Source: Bacteroidales bacterium (lineage in GTDB: Bacteria > Bacteroidota > Bacteroidia > Bacteroidales > B18-G4). From it: a stretch of DNA of 16,876 bases. Under the pieces are notes generated by a model. That model worked only from the letters and a program-made list of their open reading frames with translations. It made no database searches and was not told where the DNA came from. This document shows, in pieces, positions 6,164 to 13,418 of this stretch. How positions within the stretch are numbered: position 1 is the first letter of the stretch; each line of letters opens with the position of its first letter. The position numbers and the translations under genes are program-made. The stretch spans positions 1-16,876 of the forward strand of contig JAUXCL010000027.1 in the NCBI GenBank assembly GCA_030618905.1, given 5' to 3'.

Positions 6164-8311
6164 ATGAATTTTATACGAGTATTTTTGATTTGGGCTTCAC
6201 TTTTGTTTATGTATTTTTCCAGCCTGGCCCAGGCTGTTGAGATTGATGATGGCTATTTGCTGCTGAACGCAGCTGCCAATGACCCGGTATACACCACCTA
6301 TCCGGCTGCTATGGAAAGATCTCGTTTGTATGGAGATAAAGGATACAAGCTGGATTATTACACAGACTGCCTGCCCCATAATTATAGCGCTGATAAGTCC
6401 GGGAAAATGTTTTGCTTATGGAAAGTCAACCAGGTGGTGATTCCAAATGCCGGGGAATACTTCAGGCAAGCAAAAATTGTGGCATCTTTCCCGGATATGC
6501 TGGTCCTCTCCTATGAACCATGGCCCGGAATCCATGTGCAGGAATCTTTCATCGTCTATTCATCAAAGATAGCCATGGTCAGGATGTGGATTTCAAATAC
6601 CGGGGCTGATGATCAACAGATCGAGCTCTATCCTGTGATACTTTTTGACAAGGATTCTTTGCATATTACTGATTACCGGGATGGGGCCTATCACTTCAAT
6701 CATTTTGAGAGCAGGAAAAGGCTGATCAGCAACCTTTATTCCAAAGGAGGATATCCCACACACTGGCAAAATCTTTTTACCGGTGATTTTGAATCTTATT
6801 CTTATGGAGGTTATAAAACCGATATGAATGGATTCTATGACATTATCAAAACGGATTTCTATGCTGATAACCGGAATGATTCGCTAAATGGTGTTACTGA
6901 CGACTTTGTCCGGTTCGTTTCACTGCATACAAAATTCAACCTGAAACCCGGAGAATTCAAAGAAATAAGGTATTTCAGGGCGATGATCGATGCCGGTGAG
7001 GACCCGGAAGCTTTCAATGAAATTGACTTATTGAAACTCATGCCGGTACAACAATTTGTCGACTATAATGTATCCTTGTTCAATTCTATACCCCATATCG
7101 ATTTTGAGACCGTACAGGAAAAAATGATCTATCTGTCGGCATTGAACCTGGCCAGGGGATGTATGCTCCCTCCTGCCGGTGCAACAAATCATAATTACTA
7201 TGTTTTTTCACGGGAACCACTTTGGGGTTGGGGGCACGGACACCAGGTACTGCACGAATCACTCAGTATGATGGCATACGCTTACCTGGATGCTGAATCT
7301 GCCCAAAACTCCCAACGTGTTTATATGGAGCAGCAGGGAAACGATGGACTGATTGCCTACCGGCATGGCCCCAGAGGGGCGCAGACATATCCGCATAAAG
7401 GGATGCCGACTACCTCTGCCCCATTTTACAGCTGGATCAACTGGGAAATCTACCAGGTCAGTAAGGACCGGGAATTCCTGGAAGAGGCCTATCATTCGGG
7501 TGTTGATTACACAGAATGGCTTATCCGCAACAGGGATACAGACCAGGATGGCCTGTTTGAATGGGGACCCTATGGGATCATTGAGAATGTCAGGGACTGG
7601 TACAACGTTGTTTTTCAGGTCTCCGAAGAGCGCTACCTGGACATTGACAAAGAAGATATTTCGGATGAACTTGAATGCCTTGACCTGAGCCTGATGGTGG
7701 TTAAAGAAATGAAATGCCTGGCAAATATGGCTGATGCATTGGGCTTGAAAGATGAAGCTGAGCATTGGCATGAAAAATCAAATGAGATCGCAGGGCTGAT
7801 CAATAAAACCATGTGGGATCCTGAAAGTGGATTTTTCTATCATGTAGATAAAAATGATCATTCATTCTTTTTTATGGACCGGGACTTAAGGCGAAAGGAA
7901 ATTATAGGATTCTTGCCCTTATGGGCTGAAACGGTGAGCCAGGAAAGGGCAGATACCCTGATGAAGACCTTATTGGATACTGATCAGTTCTGGAGGAAAT
8001 ACGGTGTCCCTACCCTGTCTGCTGCAGATCCCTGGTATACACCCGATGTGGATTACTGCTGTAAATGGAACGGCCCCGTCTGGCTCCTTTGGGATTATAT
8101 GGTTTTCAGGGGCCTGCTGAATTATGGATACAATAAAGAAGCAAGGGAACTGGCAGATAAAATGATGCTGGCAGTGACCACCCAACTGGCTAAAAATCAT
8201 AATTTCTGGGAATCTTACAGCCCGGATAATGATGTGCTGAACTGCCCTTCTAACTATATTTGGGATGCGATAATAGCGAAGATGTTGATAGATCTGGAGG
8301 ATAGTGATTAG
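6164..8311 (+). CDS. Secreted (alpha/alpha)6-toroid glycoside hydrolase, GH63-like
   Basis: A 715-residue exported enzyme; MNFIRVFLIWASLLFMYFSSLAQA is a signal peptide cut near residue 24. Residues about 30-300 look like an N-terminal beta-sandwich, and about 310-715 form the (alpha/alpha)6 barrel. Barrel landmarks are FSREPLWGWGHGHQVLHES (348-366), DTDQDGLFEWGPYG (458-471), YGVPTLSAADPWY (613-625), CKWNGPVWLLWDYMVFRGLL (633-652) and NFWESYSPDND (680-690). The last resembles the GH63 E-x-Y-x-P motif, so Glu683 is the likely general base. DTDQDGLFE also looks like an EF-hand-type calcium loop. GH63 members cleave alpha-glucosidic or related bonds in oligosaccharides; GH37 trehalase and GH15 share the fold and are alternatives. 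The last residues (DSD) and stop run into a heptamer array. No SusC/D genes lie nearby, so it is not in an obvious polysaccharide utilisation locus. Confidence 0.78.
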   Translation: MNFIRVFLIWASLLFMYFSSLAQAVEIDDGYLLLNAAANDPVYTTYPAAMERSRLYGDKGYKLDYYTDCLPHNYSADKSGKMFCLWKVNQVVIPNAGEYFRQAKIVASFPDMLVLSYEPWPGIHVQESFIVYSSKIAMVRMWISNTGADDQQIELYPVILFDKDSLHITDYRDGAYHFNHFESRKRLISNLYSKGGYPTHWQNLFTGDFESYSYGGYKTDMNGFYDIIKTDFYADNRNDSLNGVTDDFVRFVSLHTKFNLKPGEFKEIRYFRAMIDAGEDPEAFNEIDLLKLMPVQQFVDYNVSLFNSIPHIDFETVQEKMIYLSALNLARGCMLPPAGATNHNYYVFSREPLWGWGHGHQVLHESLSMMAYAYLDAESAQNSQRVYMEQQGNDGLIAYRHGPRGAQTYPHKGMPTTSAPFYSWINWEIYQVSKDREFLEEAYHSGVDYTEWLIRNRDTDQDGLFEWGPYGIIENVRDWYNVVFQVSEERYLDIDKEDISDELECLDLSLMVVKEMKCLANMADALGLKDEAEHWHEKSNEIAGLINKTMWDPESGFFYHVDKNDHSFFFMDRDLRRKEIIGFLPLWAETVSQERADTLMKTLLDTDQFWRKYGVPTLSAADPWYTPDVDYCCKWNGPVWLLWDYMVFRGLLNYGYNKEARELADKMMLAVTTQLAKNHNFWESYSPDNDVLNCPSNYIWDAIIAKMLIDLEDSD

Positions 8312-8355
8312 TGGTTAGCGGAAAAATAGTATTAAGTATCAGGTATTATGTATTA
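8300..8355. repeat. Heptamer array at the end of the glycoside hydrolase gene
   Basis: GATAGTG, ATTAGTG and GTTAGCG, then after one linking unit AGTATTA, AGTATCA, GGTATTA and TGTATTA, all at 7-bp steps. The stop codon of the hydrolase (8309-8311) lies within the second unit. Confidence 0.7.
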
Positions 8356-8365
8356 AGAAAATGGC

Positions 8366-8490
8366 ACTATGTGTCTCTATGTCCTCTATGTGACTCTATG
8401 TGTCTCTATGTCCTCTATGTGACTCTATGTCCTCTATGTGACTCTATGTGACTCTATGTGACTCTATGTGACTCTATGAGTCTCTATGAT
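8366..8490. repeat. CTCTATGTG tandem array (9/10-bp unit)
   Basis: About twelve copies of CTCTATGT followed by C, GA or GT, so the unit alternates between 9 and 10 bp. The dominant form is CTCTATGTGA. The mean period is close to one DNA helical turn, placing a flexible TATG step on the same face at each turn. It is the longest array here. It has no spacers and is not a CRISPR. The gap from 8312 to 8535 holds no other gene. Confidence 0.9.
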
Positions 8491-8538
8491 ACCGGATACA
8501 GGATCAAAAATGAAATTGAAAATTGAACTTTGAACATG
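8488..8538. repeat. Heptamer array running into the DUF218 start codon
   Basis: GATACCG, GATACAG and GATCAAA are followed in the same 7-bp spacing by AATGAAA, TTGAAAA, TTGAACT and TTGAACA. The last unit includes the first base of the ATG (8536-8538), so the ribosome-binding region of the downstream gene is repeat sequence. Confidence 0.7.
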
Positions 8539-9273
8539 AATTTTAAGCAAGTATATAACACCAGATTCTGTAAGGGATTCAGAAAGACAAGCAGGATTCT
8601 ATTCTTAATCTTCGCATTCTCCAGCCTCTTTCTATTCATCTTTTCATTTACCAGCGGGCCATTCTGGATTTATTACCGGATGGGTACGGCAAAAGCCGGA
8701 ATTACTGAAAAGCCTGATTGTATAGTGCTACTGGGTGGTGGTGGCATGCCAAGTGAATCGGGATTAATACGATGTTTTCATGCGGCAGAGGCAGCCCGCA
8801 TCTTTCCGGAAGCAAAAGTATTGATTGCCTTACCTGGAAAAACAGGCGACACGAACAGTTCACTGGCCAGGATGGAACAGGAACTGCTTATGCGCGATGT
8901 TGATTCGATCAGGATCATTACAGAATCCAAAGCTACCAATACACGGGCACAGGCATTAAATATTATCCAGAACTACCCTGGATTGGCAAATCAGAATATC
9001 TTGCTTGTCACCTCACCGGAGCATTTATACCGGGCCGTTAAAACCTTCGAAAAAGCTGGTTTCTTTCATGTGGATGGATTTCCGGCTTTTGAGCAGGCCA
9101 TTGAAGCTGAACTGTTTTTTGATGGCAGGAAATTGGGTGGCCGAAAGTATATTCCTGAAGTTGGTGGAAGCATTCAGCTTCGGTACCAATTCTGGAACCA
9201 CCTCAAATATGAAATACTGATCCTCAGGGAGGGTACAGCTATCATCTATTATAAGTTAAAAGGATGGATATGA
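8536..9273 (+). CDS. DUF218/YdcF-family membrane-anchored protein
   Basis: A 245-residue protein from ATG 8536; an upstream TTG at 8530 lies in repeat sequence and is not preferred. One N-terminal membrane helix (ILFLIFAFSSLFLFIFSF, about 22-39) is followed by a soluble Rossmann-like domain. It has the family hallmarks KPDCIVLLGGGGMP, EAARIFPEAKVLIA, RIITESKATNTRAQALNI with the E-x-x-x-x-N-T pattern, and NILLVTSPEHLYRAVKTFEKAGF. Relatives are SanA, ElyC and YdcF of E. coli, linked to envelope integrity and peptidoglycan or polysaccharide metabolism, but the reaction is not established. It ends four bases from the convergent transporter stop with no visible terminator. Confidence 0.85.
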   Translation: MNFKQVYNTRFCKGFRKTSRILFLIFAFSSLFLFIFSFTSGPFWIYYRMGTAKAGITEKPDCIVLLGGGGMPSESGLIRCFHAAEAARIFPEAKVLIALPGKTGDTNSSLARMEQELLMRDVDSIRIITESKATNTRAQALNIIQNYPGLANQNILLVTSPEHLYRAVKTFEKAGFFHVDGFPAFEQAIEAELFFDGRKLGGRKYIPEVGGSIQLRYQFWNHLKYEILILREGTAIIYYKLKGWI

Positions 9274-9277
9274 TCTG

Positions 9278-11500
9278 TCAGCTAATCGTTTTTTGACGGT
9301 GGCTGTTCACAAAGAGGATATCTCCAAGTTTATCATAGCCCGTAAAGAATTCACTGCCTTCATGTTTGAGATGGCTTGCCCGGAATCCCAGAATTGTAAG
9401 ACCTGCTTCTTCTGAGTTTTCATTGATAAGTTCCTTGGTGCTCAGGCTTTCATCTTTCTTAATAATGGTAATATTTTTTTCAGTGATGGGGATCCTGCCG
9501 GCCTTCATCAACTCCAATAAATTTTCCCGGGTTTTTTCAACTTCATCCTCCTCCACAATTTCAAAGATCTTGATCGGGCTCTTATACCAGGTGGGGTGGC
9601 CGGAGATGATATATCCCAGAAGTATCATCAGGTTGGAATTCTCAAAATCAAAACTTCGGATCCAGATATGAATACCATTTTTGTAATTGGCCTTTTTGCT
9701 GGAAGTCCCCAGGATACACACATCATTCTGCCCTGCCCTGACCATATTAATATTCTCAATAACTTCATCCAGGTTCTCCGGATTAGACTTATCAAAATCA
9801 AAGATCACCATATTGTTCTCCATTCCTGATATCCCGGGCAATTGAATACTCTGGGCTATTGCAGAGGTATAGGAAGGGGAAATCAGGGTGTCGATATAGA
9901 TGTTTTTATACTTTTTTTCAGTCTTTTCGATGAGTTTCTTCAAAATATCGGAAGATTCCTCCTGGTTCTCCGAGGAAAAGTAACCGTCCATCAAATGTAT
10001 GTATGTGCCAAATCCGTACTTATAAGCGATCCAGTCAAGCAGGTAAAGTACAGAATCCCTGTGGAATGTCTCTTTTGAAATGCTGATGGCTGAAGGCCTC
10101 CAGGATTCACCTGAACGGTAATCCATGGACTGTTGAAGATAAAGCTGCAATCTCCTGTTTAACTGAAATAATGCCCCTTTGAAAATGGATTGCAAACCCT
10201 TCCTTTCCTTATGATAACTCTGGATCATGTAATACAGCAGGATCATGATGGCGATGGCCAGCAAGGTTAGCAGGGTGTTGATCTGGAACATCAGCCACAG
10301 GCAGGCCAGGAAACCGATAAGGGAAATGACCCACCTGGAGCGGAATGTAGGCCTGTACGAAGGGTCTGAACCAAAATGATTCAGAAAGCTGATCAGGCAT
10401 ATAGAACCATAGGTGAGCATGAAAAACATGGTGATCACCGAGGCAACGGCATTGACACTACCCAGGGATACAAAAATAAAAGCGATGAGACATGTTACCA
10501 GGGAGGCATTAAAAGGTTCATTGTCCTTTCTCTTGCCCCGGGCCAAAAACCTGTTTGCCACCTTCAGCGGGAAAGTCCGGTCATGGCCTAATGCTTGCAA
10601 AGTCCGTGGTGCCACCAGAACAGAACCTATAGCTGAGGAAATTGTCGAAGCTGCCAGGCCAATTGGGATTACCCATTTACCACCAATGGCGATATCAGAC
10701 ATGACAAGTTGTTTGTTGAGCATATCTTCCGGACTGACAGATGCATTCATTTTCCAAATAACGAATACATAGACGATCATACCGGTGAAGGTAGCTGCCA
10801 TGGTGCCAATGGGAATGGATTTGCGCGGGCTTTTCAAGTCGCCAGACAGGCCGACACCTGCTGTCATTCCGGTAAATGCCGGGAAGATGATGGCCAGTAC
10901 CACAAAGAAATTGTCCATATTCTTGAAGGAACCGGAAAAAAGAGAAGTTTGAGTATTTTCAGCATACTCCGTGCTTCCGGCAAAAAATAAGGCAAGGGCA
11001 ACGAATAAGATTCCCGCCACAACATAGAGGGCTTTGATGCCCAGATTGCCACCCCGGTTTAATATGAGAATGGAAAGCAAAGCCATGGCCGGCAGGCTGA
11101 TGGCCTGACGGGGCAGGTAAATATTATGCTCCCTGATCATCCAATTGAAAAAAGGCTCGAAGGCTTCTGTAAAGGCAATGACATAAAATGCCACGCTGAT
11201 GGCCTGGGAGAAATAAAGTGCAATGCCAATGGTGGCACCGATATTCAATCCAAACGACCTGGAAATAATATAATATTCCCCACCTCCTTCAACCCTTTGG
11301 TTGGTGGCAATCTCAGAAAGTGCAAGGGCTGTGGGTACCGTGACTAAATGCCCGATGAAGATGATCAGCAAGACGCCCAATAAGCCAAGGGTGCCAACGG
11401 CAAAACCAAATCTCAGGAACAAGATCGCCCCCAGGATGGTGGAAATTCCTGCAAGGAAGACAGGAGCGGTTCCAAGGCCGAGGGACTTGCGGGTTGCCAT
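9278..11500 (-). CDS. Cation-chloride-cotransporter (SLC12-like) family transporter
   Basis: A 740-residue inner-membrane protein of the APC superfamily. The start is ATG 11500 (MATRKSLGLGTAPVFLAG); the TTG at 11512 lies in AATTGTC repeats. About twelve membrane helices fill residues 10-430, with family landmarks GISTILGAILFLRFGFAVG (TM1 break region), EGGGEYYIISRSFG, FPAFTGMTAGVGLSGDLKSP (TM6 break) and SSAIGSVLVAPRTLQALG (TM8). A roughly 300-residue cytoplasmic domain follows. It contains ESWRPSAISISKETFHRDSV and GMENNMVIFDFDK, which resemble the universal-stress-like C-terminal domain of NKCC/KCC proteins rather than ordinary amino-acid permeases. Coupled K, Na or Cl movement is the family expectation, but the transported species is inferred, and an amino-acid substrate is the alternative. 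Its 3' end is 4 bp from the convergent DUF218 gene. Confidence 0.82.
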   Translation of the reverse strand: MATRKSLGLGTAPVFLAGISTILGAILFLRFGFAVGTLGLLGVLLIIFIGHLVTVPTALALSEIATNQRVEGGGEYYIISRSFGLNIGATIGIALYFSQAISVAFYVIAFTEAFEPFFNWMIREHNIYLPRQAISLPAMALLSILILNRGGNLGIKALYVVAGILFVALALFFAGSTEYAENTQTSLFSGSFKNMDNFFVVLAIIFPAFTGMTAGVGLSGDLKSPRKSIPIGTMAATFTGMIVYVFVIWKMNASVSPEDMLNKQLVMSDIAIGGKWVIPIGLAASTISSAIGSVLVAPRTLQALGHDRTFPLKVANRFLARGKRKDNEPFNASLVTCLIAFIFVSLGSVNAVASVITMFFMLTYGSICLISFLNHFGSDPSYRPTFRSRWVISLIGFLACLWLMFQINTLLTLLAIAIMILLYYMIQSYHKERKGLQSIFKGALFQLNRRLQLYLQQSMDYRSGESWRPSAISISKETFHRDSVLYLLDWIAYKYGFGTYIHLMDGYFSSENQEESSDILKKLIEKTEKKYKNIYIDTLISPSYTSAIAQSIQLPGISGMENNMVIFDFDKSNPENLDEVIENINMVRAGQNDVCILGTSSKKANYKNGIHIWIRSFDFENSNLMILLGYIISGHPTWYKSPIKIFEIVEEDEVEKTRENLLELMKAGRIPITEKNITIIKKDESLSTKELINENSEEAGLTILGFRASHLKHEGSEFFTGYDKLGDILFVNSHRQKTIS

Positions 11501-11503
11501 ATT

Positions 11504-11538
11504 AATTGTCAATTGTCAACTGTCTATTGTCGATTTTC
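11504..11538. repeat. AATTGTC heptamer array in the transporter leader
   Basis: AATTGTC (twice), AACTGTC, TATTGTC and GATTTTC in strict 7-bp steps. It lies between the minus-strand -7 box and the transporter ATG at 11500, so it would be transcribed as the 5' leader. Confidence 0.8.
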
Positions 11539-11542
11539 ATAG

Positions 11543-11550
11543 CAAATATA
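11543..11550 (-). promoter_or_regulatory. -7 promoter element for the SLC12-like gene
   Basis: Minus-strand TATATTTG, a perfect TAnnTTTG match, 42 bp upstream of ATG 11500. It is back to back with the plus-strand box at 11563-11570, only 12 bp apart. Confidence 0.5.
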
Positions 11551-11562
11551 GGGAAGATTTGT

Positions 11563-11570
11563 TAGTTTTG
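11563..11570 (+). promoter_or_regulatory. -7 promoter element for the CAP-SPOR gene
   Basis: TAGTTTTG matches TAnnTTTG and ends four bases before the ATG at 11575, again predicting a leaderless transcript. Its core would be shared with or compete against the divergent transporter promoter. Confidence 0.45.
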
Positions 11571-11574
11571 ATAA

Positions 11575-12429
11575 ATGAATAAATTGCTATATTGTTATAT
11601 TGTTATACTGTTAATATTTCCAATTCAGCTTAGGGCTCAAATTCCCACCGACTTCTGCATTACAAAGTCAGAATACAAATTATTTGAATTGATTAACCAG
11701 TATCGGAAGGATAATGGGCTGCCTGAACTGGCATTGTCCGTATCTCTGTCATTTGTCGCTACAGCCCATGTAGCCGACCTTGTCAACAATCATCCTGATA
11801 CCGGAATATGTAATTTGAACTCCTGGTCAGATCAGGGCAATTGGATATCCTGCTGCCATAACGCTTATGTCCCGAAATCAAATTGTATCCTGAACAAGCC
11901 CAGGGAGCTGACTGAGTACCGGGGTGAAGGACATGAACTGGCATACTGGGAGCCTATGCTGGTTGTTCCTGACAGTGTAATGCATTTTTGGGCCACCATC
12001 AGGGAATCCAGCAATTTTCTGTTAAATAAAGACAAATGGAACAAATATAAATGGAGGTCACTCGGTGTGGGGATGCTTGAAGGCTATGCCGTGATCTGGG
12101 TTGGGGAATTGACCGACCGTGCAGGCAAACCCGGGATTTGTAGTAAGGAAAGAGAAGCAGTCATCGCTCCTGCTGCTGCTTCAACAATAGCCTTGATTAC
12201 CGAAAAGAGTGACAGGTATTATGTGATCTGCGCCAGCTATGAAGTGGAAAAAGATGCGATGACGGATGCTAAGGCCTTATCCGGAAAAGGTTATCCGGGC
12301 ACTAAAGTCGTCAGGGGCGATCAGAATTACCGGGTATCCTTAGGCGATTTTCAAAGCCTTGGTGATGCCAAATCTTTCAAATCAAAGTTGGGAGAGCAAT
12401 TCAGAAATGTTTGGATCTTGCAGTTCTAG
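11575..12429 (+). CDS. Secreted CAP (SCP/PR1) domain protein with C-terminal SPOR domain
   Basis: A 284-residue exported protein with a signal peptide at residues 1-22 (cut near LRAQ). Residues about 34-178 are a CAP/SCP-PR1 domain, with ELINQYRKDNGLPELALS, SFVATAHVADLV holding His65, EGHELAYW holding His120-Glu121, and KWRSLGVGMLEGYAVIWVGEL. Residues about 213-284 are a SPOR domain (RYYVICASYEVEKDA, KVVRGDQNYRVSLGDFQSL, DAKSFKSKL, VWILQF). SPOR domains bind peptidoglycan stripped of stem peptides, so this protein probably sits at septal or remodelled wall; CAP domains have varied, mostly undetermined functions. Seven cysteines, six in the mature protein (one within the CHNAY region), could form disulphides. 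The stop interlocks with the convergent sucD stop in a CTAG. Confidence 0.85.
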   Translation: MNKLLYCYIVILLIFPIQLRAQIPTDFCITKSEYKLFELINQYRKDNGLPELALSVSLSFVATAHVADLVNNHPDTGICNLNSWSDQGNWISCCHNAYVPKSNCILNKPRELTEYRGEGHELAYWEPMLVVPDSVMHFWATIRESSNFLLNKDKWNKYKWRSLGVGMLEGYAVIWVGELTDRAGKPGICSKEREAVIAPAAASTIALITEKSDRYYVICASYEVEKDAMTDAKALSGKGYPGTKVVRGDQNYRVSLGDFQSLGDAKSFKSKLGEQFRNVWILQF

Positions 12430-13298
12430 CGCTTGACCAGTTCAGCCATTTTTCTTCCTATATCTGCGGGTGAATCAACCACCTCAATTCCGCAGGAACG
12501 CAGAATTTCTTTTTTGGCTTGAGCAGTATCTGATTTACCACCGATGATGGCACCGGCATGGCCCATGCGCTTGCCTTTAGGGGCAGTCGCACCTGCAATA
12601 AAGCTAACCACAGGCTTGGTATTGTTTTCCTTGTACCAATAGGCAGCTTCAGCTTCCATGTTGCCACCAATCTCACCGATCAGGACAACCCCTTTTGTTT
12701 CAGGGTCATTGATCAGGAGCTCGAGCGCTTCTTTTATTGACAATCCCAATACAGGGTCACCGCCGATACCGATGGCGGTTGTTTGTCCCAGGCCGATTTC
12801 AGTCAGTTGTTGGACCGCTTCATAGGTAAGTGTTCCGGAACGAGATACGATTCCTATCACGCCGGGTTTATGGATAAAGCCGGGCATAATACCAACTTTA
12901 GCCTGATCAGGCGTGATTACACCCGGGCAGTTAGGACCGACCAGCTGGCTATTCTTATCACTCAGGTAAGATTTTACCCTGATCATATCATCGGTTGGAA
13001 TACCTTCTGTGATACAAATAATTACTGCAATTCCTGCATCAGCGGCTTCCATAATAGCATCAGCGGCAAAGGGAGGCGGAACAAAGATCACTGAAACGTC
13101 TGCACCGGTTTCTTTTACAGCATCAGCAACCGTATTAAACACCGGTCTGTCAAGATGGGTCTGGCCTCCTTTTCCAGGGGTCACGCCACCGACCACCCGG
13201 GTTCCGTATTCAATCATTTGTGAAGCATGGAAGGTCCCTTCTTTACCGGTAAATCCCTGCACAAGGACCCTGGAATCTCTATTCACGAGTACGCTCAT
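12426..13298 (-). CDS. sucD: Succinyl-CoA synthetase (ligase) subunit alpha
   Basis: A 290-residue subunit of the TCA-cycle enzyme that interconverts succinyl-CoA and succinate with ATP or GTP formation in the cytoplasm. It has the expected length. The N-terminal CoA-binding fold shows LVQGFTGKEGTFH (12-24) and GGVTPGKGG (37-45), with GPNCPGVI at 121-128. The phosphohistidine is His247 in the motif GHAGAII, and the glycine-rich KGKRMGHAGA precedes it. No sucC partner is adjacent; beta and alpha genes are often separated in Bacteroidota, so the beta gene is expected elsewhere. Its start is divergent from mnmE across 120 bp, and its end overlaps the CAP-SPOR gene by 4 bp. Confidence 0.96.
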   Translation of the reverse strand: MSVLVNRDSRVLVQGFTGKEGTFHASQMIEYGTRVVGGVTPGKGGQTHLDRPVFNTVADAVKETGADVSVIFVPPPFAADAIMEAADAGIAVIICITEGIPTDDMIRVKSYLSDKNSQLVGPNCPGVITPDQAKVGIMPGFIHKPGVIGIVSRSGTLTYEAVQQLTEIGLGQTTAIGIGGDPVLGLSIKEALELLINDPETKGVVLIGEIGGNMEAEAAYWYKENNTKPVVSFIAGATAPKGKRMGHAGAIIGGKSDTAQAKKEILRSCGIEVVDSPADIGRKMAELVKR

Positions 13299-13342
13299 AT
13301 CTCTAAAGTTGGTTTACAGCGCTAAGATAATGAAAAAGTGAT

Positions 13343-13350
13343 TAAATTTG
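13343..13350 (+). promoter_or_regulatory. -7 promoter element for mnmE
   Basis: TAAATTTG matches TAnnTTTG. It lies 68 bp before ATG 13419, and nearly all the intervening leader is an octamer array. A -33 TTTG is not obvious. The sucD promoter was not located in the same gap. Confidence 0.45.
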
Positions 13351-13356
13351 CTATCA

Positions 13357-13416
13357 ACTCAATCACTCAATCACTCAATCACTTAATCACTTAATCACTT
13401 AATCACTCAATTACTT
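13357..13416. repeat. AATCACTY octamer array in the mnmE leader
   Basis: Starting with a partial unit ACTC, there are AATCACTC (twice), AATCACTT (three times), AATCACTC and AATTACTT, in strict 8-bp steps, ending two bases before the ATG. It would form almost the whole 5' leader if the box at 13343 is used. It is the only octamer array in the window. Confidence 0.88.
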
Positions 13417-13418
13417 CC

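Noticed and set aside
7259..7771. Minus-strand 170-residue frame inside the glycoside hydrolase
   Set aside because: The opposite strand encodes conserved barrel motifs; the antisense product has no family features.
8366..8490. CRISPR-like array
   Set aside because: Units are 9-10 bp and contiguous with no unique spacers, and no cas genes are near.
9842..10990. Plus-strand open frames opposite the SLC12-like gene
   Set aside because: They are antisense shadows of a strongly supported transporter and lack domains or start signals.
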